The position numbers were made by a program, and so were the translations under genes. A DNA stretch of 16,791 nt from CAZKGE01 sp964636405 (lineage in GTDB: Bacteria > Bacillota > Clostridia > Christensenellales > CAG-138): contig CAZWSI010000035.1 in the NCBI GenBank assembly GCA_964636405.1, forward strand, positions 1-16,791. The letters run 5' to 3'. Below, piece by piece: positions 6,877 to 14,781 of the stretch (its first letter is position 1; every line of letters begins with the position of its first letter). Below the pieces are notes generated by a model that worked only from the letters and a program-made list of their open reading frames with translations, was not told where the DNA came from and ran no database searches.

Positions 6877-7368
6877 CTAAAAAACGCCGCCGTTCTCCAT
6901 GCACGTTTTGTTTACAAAATCCATGTGGTACAGCTTTTCCCAATGATTGATATTCAGCGTTCCCTTGGTGAGATGAACCGCCAGAATGCAGCAGTTTTTG
7001 TCCTGCTCGTCGTTGGCCATGTCATACCAATCCGCAAAAGCGGCGCGGAGCTTATTGCGAATTTCGGCATTTTTCGGATCAAGCACCCAGCCCAGATTTT
7101 CGGCTGTTCCGCTTGCGGTGAACATCTCCAGGCAGCTTGCGATTGAAACCGCCGGGTTTTGCGCGATTTGGAGCATTTTGTTCGATTGCCCATACGTAAC
7201 GGCATAGAATACGCCATTCTCATAATACGCGTCCAAGCCGCGCACGACCGGGCGGGGGGCGCCATCGGGGGCAGCTTCTCTGGCGATCGTGCCGAGCGCG
7301 AGCACATTGTCCTTGCCCTTCCCAAACCGTTCCTCGAGCAGCGCGAAGCCTTCTTCAAACTCGTTCAT
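6877..7368 (-). CDS. Pyridoxamine 5'-phosphate oxidase-like flavin split-barrel protein
   Basis: A 163-residue protein of the PNPOx-like split-barrel family, whose members commonly bind FMN or related cofactors as dimers. The pattern is family-like: an N-terminal helix (FEEGFALLEERFG), strands VLALGTIA and PVVRGLDAYYENGVFYAVTYGQSNKMLQIAQNP, then VSIASCLEMFTASGTAENLGWVLDPKN and a C-terminal region with CCILAVHLTKGTLNINHWEKLYHMDF. The GQSNKMLQI stretch corresponds to the S/T-K-L segment often seen at the cofactor site. The ATG at 7368 is preceded by GGAG at a 6-7-base spacing; longer in-frame starts lack this. It appears to be a single-gene transcript ended by a strong hairpin. The actual substrate is unknown, and real pyridoxine-phosphate oxidase activity should not be assumed. 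Confidence 0.8.
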   Translation of the reverse strand: MNEFEEGFALLEERFGKGKDNVLALGTIAREAAPDGAPRPVVRGLDAYYENGVFYAVTYGQSNKMLQIAQNPAVSIASCLEMFTASGTAENLGWVLDPKNAEIRNKLRAAFADWYDMANDEQDKNCCILAVHLTKGTLNINHWEKLYHMDFVNKTCMENGGVF

Positions 7369-7392
7369 CTTTTGCTCCGTCCTTTCTGATGC

Positions 7393-9186
7393 ATGCATGA
7401 CTTTTCCATGAAGGCGCGCGACGGCATTCAATCTGCCATCGTTTTCGGTTGCCCCGCAAGGGGCCGGAAAACGGGCATACAATCCGCCGGAGGCGAATCA
7501 TGTTGCTCCGTTCTGGGTACGACCTTTACGCTTGCCAAGACCGAGGTTCGCCGGGCTGGCGGCGAGCTTGGCCAATTTACGCTGTATTATTGGAAATATC
7601 TGCTGTTTTCCAATATGTCGGAGGCGGTGTTCTTTAAGCCGCTGCTAAATTCCCTGCTCATTGCCGTAGGCATAAGCGTAATCTCCGTTCCGTTGGGCTC
7701 CATCATGGCCTGGCTCATGGTGCGCAGCGATATTCCCGGCAAAAAGCTCCTTTCCATGCTCATTATCGTGCCCTACATGATCCCCTCCTGGGTAAAGTCC
7801 ATGTCCTGGCTTTCGATCTTCCGCAATTCGACGAGCGGGTCGCTGGGCCTGCTTGCGGGCATGGGCGTGAACGTCCCGGATTGGCTGGCCTACGGGCCGG
7901 TAGCCATCATATTGGTCATGTCGCTGCATTATTACGCCTTCAGCTATATCATGGTGTCCAGCTCGCTTAGCTCCATCAACAGCGAGCTTGAGGAGATGGG
8001 GGAGATTCAGGGCGCGTCCAAGACCCTGATCATTCGCAAGATCACCCTGCCGCTGGTGCTGCCCGCGCTGCTTTCGGCCATCATTATGACCCTTTCCAAA
8101 TCGATCGGTTCCTATGGCGTGGCGGCCAACCTTGGCCAGCGCATCGGCTATTTTACCCTTGCTACCCGCCTGAAGGATTATATGGGAACCGGCGTAAAGG
8201 GCGTAGCCTACGCCATGGCGCTGATGATGGTGCTGCTGGCCTCGGGCTGCCTGTATGCCAATAAGCTGTTTACCGGCACGCGTAAATCCTATGCCACCAT
8301 CGGCGGCAAGGGCGGCCGCTCTACGCTGGTATCCCTGGGTAAGGCCCGCTATCCGCTGATGGTCGCCCTGATCCTCTTTTTGGTGCTGGCGCTGGTGTTT
8401 CCCATGCTGGTGCTGGTGCTGGAAAGCTTCCAGATCAACACGGGCGGCGGGTATTCGCTCTCCAATCTGACCACCTTCTTCTGGGCGGGCAAGCTGGACG
8501 ACGAGCTGGCTTGGCTGAGCTATCCAGGCATTTTCAACAATCCAGATTTTCTGAAGGCCCTGTGGAACACGGTGCGCTTAACGATCATCGCGGCCTTGAT
8601 TACGGGCCTGTGCGGCCAGTTCTTCGGCTATATCAGCGCCCGGGGCCGTGGCAAGTGGTATGGAAGCCTCACGGAGCAATTGGTGTTTGTTCCCTATCTT
8701 GTGCCCAGCATCGCCTTTTCAGCTATTTTTCTGGCGATGTTTTCCAAGCGCATAGGGCCCATTCCGTCCCTGTACGGAACCTTTGCGCTGCTTGTGCTGG
8801 TTTCGGTCGTGAAGCACTTTCCCATGGCCTCCCGCGCCGGCACGGCTAACATGCTGCAAATCTCCGGCGAACTGGAGGAAGCGGCGGATATTGCGGGCGC
8901 GTCCTTCTGGCGGCGCATGACGAGGATCGTCATTCCCCTTGCCAAGAACGGGTTCTTCTCGGGCTTTGTGCTGGTATTCATTTCCATCGCCAAGGAGCTG
9001 GATTTGATTGCCCTGCTTATGACTCCCTCCACGCGAACCCTGTCGTATCTCTCGTTCTACTATTCGACCGAGTCGCTGCCGCAAATGGCCGACGCCATCG
9101 CGATATGCATCATCGCGTTTATTATGATATCCTATTGGGCATCGGCGAAGTTCTTCCACGCGGACGTGACCAAGAGCATGGGCTAA
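7393..9186 (+). CDS. ABC importer permease, Fbp/Afu-like fused type; N-terminal helix missing
   Basis: A two-domain permease of the ferric-ion/AfuB-like type, in which two six-helix binding-protein-dependent domains are fused. Both EAA loops, which contact the ATPase, are present: LEEMGEIQGASKTLIIRKITLPL (from about 198; two segments EEMGEIQGAS and ITLPL) and ELEEAADIAGAS...IVIPLAKNG (from about 493). The second half begins with a clear helix (about 321-344) before its periplasmic loop. The first half has no such helix: residues 1-60 are polar, then LYYWKYLLF and NSLLIAVGI resume the normal pattern. About one helix seems lost. GGAGG (7489-7493) and ATG (7500) look like the original start but are out of frame with the permease. 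In-frame starts at 7393 or 7408 have no good ribosome site. The ATPase and receptor genes follow. As it stands the permease may not be functional. Confidence 0.85.
   Translation: MHDFSMKARDGIQSAIVFGCPARGRKTGIQSAGGESCCSVLGTTFTLAKTEVRRAGGELGQFTLYYWKYLLFSNMSEAVFFKPLLNSLLIAVGISVISVPLGSIMAWLMVRSDIPGKKLLSMLIIVPYMIPSWVKSMSWLSIFRNSTSGSLGLLAGMGVNVPDWLAYGPVAIILVMSLHYYAFSYIMVSSSLSSINSELEEMGEIQGASKTLIIRKITLPLVLPALLSAIIMTLSKSIGSYGVAANLGQRIGYFTLATRLKDYMGTGVKGVAYAMALMMVLLASGCLYANKLFTGTRKSYATIGGKGGRSTLVSLGKARYPLMVALILFLVLALVFPMLVLVLESFQINTGGGYSLSNLTTFFWAGKLDDELAWLSYPGIFNNPDFLKALWNTVRLTIIAALITGLCGQFFGYISARGRGKWYGSLTEQLVFVPYLVPSIAFSAIFLAMFSKRIGPIPSLYGTFALLVLVSVVKHFPMASRAGTANMLQISGELEEAADIAGASFWRRMTRIVIPLAKNGFFSGFVLVFISIAKELDLIALLMTPSTRTLSYLSFYYSTESLPQMADAIAICIIAFIMISYWASAKFFHADVTKSMG
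7442..7470. other. Imperfect hairpin with GCAA tetraloop upstream of the ABC operon
   Basis: GCCCC-GCAA-GGGGC (7451-7464) forms a 5-bp stem capped by a GNRA tetraloop. It is flanked by TTTTC (7442-7446) and GAAAA (7466-7470), which can extend the stem past a small bulge. It could be an mRNA leader structure or a weak terminator. No function is supported. Confidence 0.35.
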
Positions 9187-9210
9187 CAAGAAGGGAGGAC
9201 ACTGCTGAAC

Positions 9211-10326
9211 ATGAAAATCGCATTGGAACATATCGACAAGTATTATGGGGATAATCATGTACTTAAGGACCTGAGCCTTACCATTGCGGACGGAGATTTC
9301 ATGACTCTGCTGGGCCCCTCCGGCTGCGGCAAGACGACCACGCTGCGCGTGATTTCCGGCCTGGAAAAGCCTCAAAACGGCGTTATGTACATGGGGGAAC
9401 GGAAGGTTATCGATTGTAACGAGGCCTATTATGAGGAGCCAAGCAAACGCGGCTTGAATCTGGTGTTCCAGTCCTATGCCTTGTGGCCGCATATGACGGT
9501 ATACGATAACGTAGCCTTTGGCTTGAAGATTAAAAGGCTGTCCGGCAGTGAGATCGGGAAAAAGGTCAAAAACGCCCTTGAGCTGATGCGCATCGCGGAA
9601 TACGAAAAGCGCTATCCAAACGAACTGTCCGGCGGCCAGCAGCAGCGCGTGGCAATTGCCCGCGCCATTGCGAGCGAGCCCAAGCTGTTGCTGCTCGACG
9701 AGCCTCTTTCCAATTTGGACGCAAAGCTCCGCACGGATATGAGAAGCGAGCTTAAGCGGCTCCACAGGGAGATCGGCGCGACCATCATCTATGTGACCCA
9801 CGATCAGGTCGAAGCGCTTACGATGTCTACCAAAATTGCCCTGTTTGCCACCGGCGTGCTCACCCAGGTGGATACGCCCATGGCGCTGTATATGAACCCG
9901 GCCGATTTGGGCGGCGCGGACTTTATCGGGAATCCGCGCATCAATTTCCTGCCCGGCAAGGCTTCCTTTGACGGTGAGAAGCTGACGGCCTCCTGCTCGC
10001 TTGGAACCTTTGCCTACGGGAAGGAGGATATGACCCCAAACGCCATTCCAAAGGGCGAGTTTGACGTGGTGTTCGGCCTTCGCCCCGAGCAGGTGCATAT
10101 TTTCGATCACCCCGCCGACGGAACGATCAAAGCGGTCATCTACGCCTCCCAGCCCGCGGGCAGCGAAACGCTGGTCACCCTCACGGTGGGGGGGACGGAG
10201 TTTCTCTCCAAGCAGATCGGCTTTGCGCAATATGAGATCAACGATAAGGTGTATCTCAAGATCGATCCCAATAAGCTCAATGTGTACGAAACCAAGTCCG
10301 AGCTGCTAATCAAGTACGCTCGCTAA
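9211..10326 (+). CDS. ABC importer ATP-binding protein, Fbp/Pot-like with C-terminal TOBE region
   Basis: A 371-residue cytoplasmic ATPase that would power the importer. All motifs are intact: Walker A GPSGCGKTT (35-43), Q-loop VFQSYALWPHMTV (Gln87), signature LSGGQQQRVAIARAIA (139-154), Walker B LLLLDEPLSNLD (159-170) and H-loop YVTHDQ (His197). The region from about 240 to the end, with FGLRPEQVHIF, is the TOBE/MOP-like regulatory domain of FbpC, PotA and MalK-type ATPases. GGGAGG lies 12 bases before the ATG, a somewhat long spacing; CTG at 9205 is a less likely start. The gene is 24 bases from the permease and 67 bases from the receptor gene. The family position (iron, polyamine or similar small solute) is inferred from the permease and receptor types. 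Confidence 0.93.
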   Translation: MKIALEHIDKYYGDNHVLKDLSLTIADGDFMTLLGPSGCGKTTTLRVISGLEKPQNGVMYMGERKVIDCNEAYYEEPSKRGLNLVFQSYALWPHMTVYDNVAFGLKIKRLSGSEIGKKVKNALELMRIAEYEKRYPNELSGGQQQRVAIARAIASEPKLLLLDEPLSNLDAKLRTDMRSELKRLHREIGATIIYVTHDQVEALTMSTKIALFATGVLTQVDTPMALYMNPADLGGADFIGNPRINFLPGKASFDGEKLTASCSLGTFAYGKEDMTPNAIPKGEFDVVFGLRPEQVHIFDHPADGTIKAVIYASQPAGSETLVTLTVGGTEFLSKQIGFAQYEINDKVYLKIDPNKLNVYETKSELLIKYAR

Positions 10327-10393
10327 GTTCGGTTTTTTGCGGCGCAGATCGCCCGCAAGGAATATACGCCATATCTGAAAGGAGAATCACCCA

Positions 10394-11689
10394 ATGAAAA
10401 AGCTACTGGCACTGTCCCTTGCCCTGCTGATGCTTGCCGTGTTTGCCACAGGCTGCGGCAAACAGGAAACCAACACGCCCGCCGCGCCCGACGCGGCCGC
10501 ACCCGCTCCGGCGGCAGGCCCGGAAGCCGCTGCGCAGCCCGAAACGGAAGCGCCCCCGGAGGCCCCCGCTTCCAAGGTGGTCTACGCGGACCCCTCCTAT
10601 GATGATTGGGATGCCGATAAGCTCTACGAGGCCGCCAAGGCCGAGGGCGGCACCATCATCGTTTATGCGGACACCAGCAAGATCTCCAAGGTCTGCGATG
10701 CCTTTGCCGCCGATTATCCGGATGTGAAGGTGGAGTACTACAACATCAAGGCCAACGAGATCCTCGAGAAGGTTCCCACCGAAGCCAGCACGGGCAACGT
10801 GACGGCGGATGTGCTGATGCTCAGCGATGGCGCGGGCATTCTGTACAACGAGTTTTATGACGAGGGCTATGTGCAGGCCTACATGCCAACGGACATCGTT
10901 TCGCACATCGATCCCGCTCTGCTTACCAACGGGCTTTCCACCTACACCGGCTTGAACCTGTGGTTCTATAACACCGCCATGTATCCCAACGGCGCGCCCA
11001 TCGACAATCTCTGGCAGATCGTCGAAAAGGACGCAAGCGGCAAGCAGGGCTTCGCGCTGCTGTGCAAGGATATCGCGGGCGAACCCTCCTACCTGAGCTT
11101 CTATTCCATGATGGTTGCCAGATCCGACGATGTGGCCGCCGCCTACAAGAACCTGACCGGCATGGATCTGGAATACACCTACGACGCGACCAAGGTGCCC
11201 GTGCCTGAGAACAACGCGGGCTACGAATACCTGTACCGCCTGGCTCAGTGCGATCTGACCTTCATTGACGATGGCGACGAGATCATGAAGGGCATCGCCG
11301 AAGCCACCGCGCCCACCCTGGGCATCGCCTCCGGCAACAAGCTTGAGGGCCGGGATGAAAACGGCTGGCCGCTGGCCTGGATTGTGAAAATGGACCCCTT
11401 CGCGGCTACCCAGAACGCCAACTTCACCTACCTCATCAGCCAGACCGATAATCCCGCCGGCGCGCGTCTGCTGATCTATTGCATGCTGGGCGGCAAGAAC
11501 GCCGATACCGGCGCAATGAAGCCCTTCACCCGTCAGGGTCAGTGGTTTACCCGCGACGATGTGGAGGATACGAAGAACGAATACACCATCGCGGAGATCG
11601 ATGCCATTGTGCAGGATAAGACCGCCATCTACAACACCTATCTGGATGTAAACGATTTCTGGATCTATTGGTACGATCAGTTCCATTAA
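10394..11689 (+). CDS. ABC importer solute-binding lipoprotein (extracellular solute-binding protein family)
   Basis: A 431-residue extracellular receptor anchored by lipid. Residues 1-20 are a signal peptide (MKK, then a leucine/alanine-rich core) with a lipobox ending FATGC, so Cys21 would be lipidated. Residues about 23-60 are an alanine/proline/glutamate-rich tether. The binding domain begins near VVYADPSYDDWDADKLYEAAKAEGGTIIVYADTSK (two pieces of the typical N-lobe strand and helix). It continues through VEYYNIKANEILEK, ADVLMLSDG, NLWFYNTAMYPNGAP and NPAGARLLIYCMLGG, matching family 1/6-type ferric-binding-like receptors. I do not see the adjacent tyrosine pair of classical FbpA, so iron is not assured. 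AAAGGAG lies 10 bases before the ATG. Codons are strongly biased to C- and G-ending preferred forms, consistent with high expression. It is the last gene of the importer operon. Confidence 0.9.
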   Translation: MKKLLALSLALLMLAVFATGCGKQETNTPAAPDAAAPAPAAGPEAAAQPETEAPPEAPASKVVYADPSYDDWDADKLYEAAKAEGGTIIVYADTSKISKVCDAFAADYPDVKVEYYNIKANEILEKVPTEASTGNVTADVLMLSDGAGILYNEFYDEGYVQAYMPTDIVSHIDPALLTNGLSTYTGLNLWFYNTAMYPNGAPIDNLWQIVEKDASGKQGFALLCKDIAGEPSYLSFYSMMVARSDDVAAAYKNLTGMDLEYTYDATKVPVPENNAGYEYLYRLAQCDLTFIDDGDEIMKGIAEATAPTLGIASGNKLEGRDENGWPLAWIVKMDPFAATQNANFTYLISQTDNPAGARLLIYCMLGGKNADTGAMKPFTRQGQWFTRDDVEDTKNEYTIAEIDAIVQDKTAIYNTYLDVNDFWIYWYDQFH

Positions 11690-11720
11690 GGGAAACGTAC
11701 AACAGCAGCCTAACAAGCAA

Positions 11721-11754
11721 GATGGAGCCATCCGCGCGAGCGGGTGGCTCCATC
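11721..11754. terminator. Hairpin between converging receptor and methyltransferase genes
   Basis: A 15-bp stem (11721-11735 with 11740-11754, one G-U pair) with the loop GCGA. On the plus strand AAAACGTTT follows; on the minus strand TTGCTTGTT follows. The T tracts are weak, but its position 32 bases after the receptor stop and 26 bases after the methyltransferase stop fits a shared terminator. Confidence 0.7.
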
Positions 11755-11779
11755 AAAACGTTTGGGGGAAAGCAAGCCG

Positions 11780-12661
11780 TTAAACGGCGTTTGTATGCTT
11801 TGTTTCCAGTGCGGTGCAAAGCGCCGCGATATGCGCGGGCGTCGTGCCGCAGCAGCCGCCCAGCACAGCGGACGCGCCCGCAAAGGGGAGCATGAAGCGC
11901 GCAAAATCCTCGGGCGTGAGCTCGTACACGGCGCGCCCCTCCTCCATGCGCGGCAAGCCGGCATTGGGGTTCATCAGCAGCGGCGCGTGCGCGCAGCGCG
12001 TAAACGCCGGCAGAAGCCGGGCAAGCTCCACGGGCCCAAGCCCGCAATTGCAGCCCACGCCATCCGCCCCGCGTTCTTCAAGGGCGGCCACGGCCTCATC
12101 CACACTTGCGCCCGTAAACAGCCGTCCGTTTTCCGCAAAGCTCATGGTCACAAACACGGGCAGGCCGCATGCATCCTTCGCCGCTTCGAGCGCGGCGCAG
12201 GCTTCGCCGAGATCCGTCATGGTTTCGATGAGCACGCAGTCCGGCCCGGCTGCCGCGCCCGCCTTGACGGCCCGGGAAAAGATGGCGCGCGCCTCCTCCT
12301 GCGTAAGCTCGCCGTACGGCTCCAGCAGCAGCCCGAGCGGGCCGATATCCAGCGCGCAAAAGCAGGGGTGGCTCGCTTCGGACGCGGCCTTTTGCGCCAG
12401 CTCCACCGCGCGGGGGAGTATGTCCTCGGGGCGGAAGCGCCCGTTTTTCATGCGCGCGTCGTTTGCGCCGAAGCTGTCGGTCACAAGAAGGTTTGCGCCC
12501 GCGGCAGCGTAGGCGCGGTGCACGCTCAGCACGGCGGAGGGGTTCTCCACGCACCAGCAGTCGGGCGCTTGCCCGGGGACAAGCCCCGCCGCGAACAGCA
12601 TCGTACCCATTGCGCCGTCCTTGAGAAGCGGCGTTTTGCCGAATACATCCATTAGTTTCAT
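11780..12661 (-). CDS. Homocysteine S-methyltransferase domain protein (MetH N-terminal/MmuM-like)
   Basis: A 293-residue single-domain methyltransferase that moves a methyl group to homocysteine to form methionine. The barrel opens with LLKDGAMGTMLFAAGL (12-27), then NLLVTDSFGAND and LIETMTDLGEACAAL. Zinc ligands are all present: Cys206 in GCNCGLGP, and Cys270 and Cys271 in GGCCGTTP. The cobalamin-binding, folate and reactivation domains of full-length MetH are absent. It therefore either works with separately encoded partners or uses another methyl donor such as S-methylmethionine. A promoter (TTGTTC, 17 bases, TATACT) ends 6 bases before the ATG, and there is no ribosome binding site, suggesting a leaderless mRNA. 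A second in-frame ATG lies at 12652. The gene is divergent from the DUF421 gene. Confidence 0.9.
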   Translation of the reverse strand: MKLMDVFGKTPLLKDGAMGTMLFAAGLVPGQAPDCWCVENPSAVLSVHRAYAAAGANLLVTDSFGANDARMKNGRFRPEDILPRAVELAQKAASEASHPCFCALDIGPLGLLLEPYGELTQEEARAIFSRAVKAGAAAGPDCVLIETMTDLGEACAALEAAKDACGLPVFVTMSFAENGRLFTGASVDEAVAALEERGADGVGCNCGLGPVELARLLPAFTRCAHAPLLMNPNAGLPRMEEGRAVYELTPEDFARFMLPFAGASAVLGGCCGTTPAHIAALCTALETKHTNAV

Positions 12662-12667
12662 ACGGGC

Positions 12668-12696
12668 AGTATATCATATCGAAGCTTAACGAACAA
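12668..12696 (-). promoter_or_regulatory. Promoter of the homocysteine methyltransferase gene, predicted leaderless
   Basis: On the minus strand TTGTTC (12696-12691), a 17-base spacer and TATACT (12673-12668). Only GCCCGT separates the -10 box from the ATG at 12661, so the expected transcription start falls on or beside the A of the start codon. Confidence 0.6.
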
Positions 12697-12779
12697 CGCT
12701 TTTCGCGGCTTCCCGCACGCGCACGCCTTTTGGCGACGGCGCCGCTCTGGCACGGCGCAACAAACGTCGGTGCAGGCGG

Positions 12780-12807
12780 TGTACAATGTATATTGAACGC
12801 GCATACT
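12780..12807 (+). promoter_or_regulatory. Possible promoter of the DUF421 gene
   Basis: TGTACA (12780-12785), 16 bases, CATACT (12802-12807), each matching the consensus at four of six positions. The -10-like box ends 6 bases before the ATG at 12814. No ribosome binding site is visible upstream of that ATG, as for the neighbouring leaderless candidates. This is a weak call. Confidence 0.3.
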
Positions 12808-12813
12808 ATCCGC

Positions 12814-13530
12814 ATGTGGAATTTGAGTGAAATTTTGAGCACGGCGTTAACCGCCCTTGTGTCGCTTGCGGTGTTGTTTTTGCTCACCAAGCTTTTAGGC
12901 AACAAGCAGATCTCGCAGCTCTCCATGTTCGATTATATCATCGGCATCAGCATCGGATCCATCGCGGCCGAGATGGCGACCGAGCTGGAAAACCCCGTTT
13001 TGCCGCTCGTTGCCATGGCCGTTTACGGGATCATGGCCTATCTCATCTCCTGGCTGACGCGCAAATCGGTCGGCATGCAGAAGCTGTTGACGGGAAAAAC
13101 CATCCTGCTTATGGACAACGGCGTTCTTTTCCGCGATAATCTGCGGCGCGCGCGCTTTGATCTTTCGGATTTTCTCACGCTTTGCCGCGTGCAGGGCTAC
13201 TTCGACCTTGGACAGATTCAAACGGCTATTCTGGAGCAGAACGGAACCGTGAGCATCCTTCCCAAGTCCGTTTCCCGGCCCGTCACGCCCGAAGATTTCT
13301 CCCTTTTTCCAAAGGCGGCGCGCATCATGCCGAACGTTGTGATGGACGGCCACGCGCTGCACGATAACCTTAAACGCGCGGGCTACGATGAGAATTGGCT
13401 TGTCTCGCGCTTGCAAAAGCTGGGCTACAGCTCCTACCGGCAGGTGTATTTGGCCACCTGCGACGCAGAGGGGAATTTGACCGCCTATCCCATGGAGCCG
13501 GATGGTCGTCCGTGGGACCCGTTCGAGTAA
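12814..13530 (+). CDS. DUF421 (YetF-like) membrane protein
   Basis: A 238-residue protein of the DUF421/YetF family. Three membrane helices occupy roughly residues 5-27, 37-55 and 60-80, including LLTKLLGNKQISQLSMFDYIIGISIGS, split here as LLTKLLGNKQISQL and MFDYIIGISIGS, both family hallmarks. The cytoplasmic domain follows with LLTGKTILLMDNGVL, RARFDLSDFLTLCRVQGYF and AILEQNGTVSILPKS, the standard DUF421 signature. The C-terminal 90 residues (RIMPNVVMDGHALHDNLKRAGYDENWL as pieces VVMDGHALHDNL and GYDENWL) are the usual second domain. The family role is not well established; some members relate to spore germination or the cell envelope. I chose ATG 12814 because it places the first helix at the N-terminus; an upstream in-frame start at 12730 would add 28 unrelated residues. 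It is divergent from the methyltransferase gene. Confidence 0.88.
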   Translation: MWNLSEILSTALTALVSLAVLFLLTKLLGNKQISQLSMFDYIIGISIGSIAAEMATELENPVLPLVAMAVYGIMAYLISWLTRKSVGMQKLLTGKTILLMDNGVLFRDNLRRARFDLSDFLTLCRVQGYFDLGQIQTAILEQNGTVSILPKSVSRPVTPEDFSLFPKAARIMPNVVMDGHALHDNLKRAGYDENWLVSRLQKLGYSSYRQVYLATCDAEGNLTAYPMEPDGRPWDPFE

Positions 13531-13534
13531 GCGT

Positions 13535-13569
13535 AAAAGAAGGCCGCGGCGTATTTGTCCGCGGCCCTC
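13535..13569 (-). terminator. Terminator of the DUF362/ferredoxin gene
   Basis: GGCCGCGG (13542-13549) pairs with CCGCGGCC (13559-13566). On the minus strand it is followed by TTCTTTTAC. It lies 13 bases after the minus-strand stop and directly after the DUF421 stop on the plus strand, where no T tract follows. It may also serve the DUF421 gene weakly. Confidence 0.75.
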
Positions 13570-13581
13570 TGATCAATCGGC

Positions 13582-14709
13582 TTATTCGACGGTAATCAGC
13601 TCGTAGGCTCGCTGCCCAACGCCGATTTTTTCCGCGTGCGCAAGGCAGACGCGCCAATCGGTCTCGGGAAAGAGCGTAGAAAAGTGATCGTGTCCCTCGC
13701 ATGAACAGCCCGTGTGCGCCAGCTCGGCCAGCGCGCTGCCAGGCATCGCCTGCTGGTTGTTGCACGCGTCTGCGCTCGCCGCGTCAACGGCTACCGGGTC
13801 AAAGGAGGCGAACATCCCCACGTCCGGGATGATCGGGATGTCGTTGGAGCCGTAGCAGTCGCAGTGGGGTGAAACCTGTGTAACGATGTTGATATGAAAG
13901 CTCGGCCTGCCCTGCACCACGGCCAGCGCATATTCGGCCATGCGCTTGTTGAAATCGGGCAGCGCATGATTGGAGGCAAAGTCCACCGCGTCGAAATTGC
14001 ACGCGCCCAGACACCTGCCGCAGCCTACGCAGCGATCAAGGTTCACGGCGGCCTTGCGATCCTTGCCCACCGCAATGGCCCCGTGCGCGCAGGCGCGTGC
14101 GCATGCTCCGCAGCCCCGGCAAAGCGAAGCGTCCACGGTGGGTTTGCCGCCCGCATGCTGCTCCATCTTGCCCGCGCGGCTTCCGCAGCCCATACCCGTG
14201 TTTTTCAGCGCGCCGCCAAAGCCGGTCATCTCATGGCCCTTAAAGTGATTGAGCGAAATATAGACATCCGCGTCCATAATCGAGCGGCCGATCTTGGCTT
14301 CCTTCACAAATTCCGTCCCGGTAAGCGGCACCAGCGCCTCGTCGGTGCCCTTCAGGCCGTCCGCGATGATAATCTGGCAGCCGCAGGAGGCGGGGGAGAA
14401 GCCGTTTTCCTGCGCGGCCTCCAGGTGCTCCAGCGCGTCCTTGCGGCGGCCGACGTAGAGGGTGTTGCAGTCGGTCACAAAGGGCTTACCGCCGAGCGCA
14501 CGCACGGTATCGGCCACGGTGCGGACGTAGTTGGGACGCAGGAAGGACAGGTTTCCGGGCTCGCCAAAGTGCACCTTGATGGCGGTAAACTTCTTTTCAA
14601 AATCGATCTGCCCAATGCCCGCCTCGCAAATGAGCTTTTCCAGCTTTTGCAGCAGGCTCTTGCCGCCCGTTGTGCGCATGCTGGTAAAATATACCTTGGA
14701 TGCTTCCAT
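13582..14709 (-). CDS. DUF362-domain protein with two [4Fe-4S] ferredoxin motifs
   Basis: A 375-residue cytoplasmic protein. The N-terminal part matches DUF362: FTAIKVHFGEPGN, LRPNYVRTVADTVRALGGKPFVTDCNTLY (pieces LRPNYVRTV and GGKPFVTDCNTLY), SLNHFKGHEMTGFGGALKN and GMGCGSRAGK. Two ferredoxin motifs follow: CRGCGACARAC (197-207) and CVGCGRCLGAC (227-237). The DUF362 core then resumes, including DVGMFASFDPVAVDAASADACN (as VGMFASFDPVAVDAASADA). The arrangement suggests an electron-transfer role coupled to an unknown reaction; the family function is not settled. GAGGA lies 8 bases before the ATG at 14709, which is better placed than the GTG at 14715. A good promoter lies upstream and a hairpin terminator downstream, so it is probably a one-gene transcript. 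Confidence 0.9.
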   Translation of the reverse strand: MEASKVYFTSMRTTGGKSLLQKLEKLICEAGIGQIDFEKKFTAIKVHFGEPGNLSFLRPNYVRTVADTVRALGGKPFVTDCNTLYVGRRKDALEHLEAAQENGFSPASCGCQIIIADGLKGTDEALVPLTGTEFVKEAKIGRSIMDADVYISLNHFKGHEMTGFGGALKNTGMGCGSRAGKMEQHAGGKPTVDASLCRGCGACARACAHGAIAVGKDRKAAVNLDRCVGCGRCLGACNFDAVDFASNHALPDFNKRMAEYALAVVQGRPSFHINIVTQVSPHCDCYGSNDIPIIPDVGMFASFDPVAVDAASADACNNQQAMPGSALAELAHTGCSCEGHDHFSTLFPETDWRVCLAHAEKIGVGQRAYELITVE

Positions 14710-14745
14710 AGCCACGTTCCTCGCTTCACTTCATTCTTATGATCT

Positions 14746-14774
14746 AGTATAAAACACTTTTTTCCCTTTGTCGA
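14746..14774 (-). promoter_or_regulatory. Promoter of the DUF362/ferredoxin gene
   Basis: On the minus strand TCGACA (14774-14769) and TATACT (14751-14746) are separated by 17 bases. The start would be near 14739, giving a leader of about 30 bases that carries the ribosome binding site. Confidence 0.65.
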
Positions 14775-14781
14775 CTTCCAC

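Noticed and set aside
7449..7483. TTGCCC ... TACAAT as a promoter for the ABC operon
   Set aside because: The spacing is 23 bases, too long for a vegetative promoter. No convincing promoter was found in this gap.
7372..7511. Nine-base repeat TTGCTCCGT at 7372-7380 and 7503-7511, considered as a deletion or insertion footprint
   Set aside because: The first copy is explained by the ribosome binding site of the minus-strand split-barrel gene. Nine bases is too short to call a target duplication, and no mobile element lies between the copies.
8719..10230. Minus-strand open frame of 503 codons opposite the permease and ATPase genes
   Set aside because: It is a shadow of two clear ABC genes with intact motifs; the translation has no hydrophobic or domain pattern.
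10403..11731. Minus-strand frame of 442 codons opposite the receptor gene
   Set aside because: It is a mirror of the codon-biased receptor gene; its repetitive Gly/Val/Ile/His content comes from the preferred codons on the other strand.
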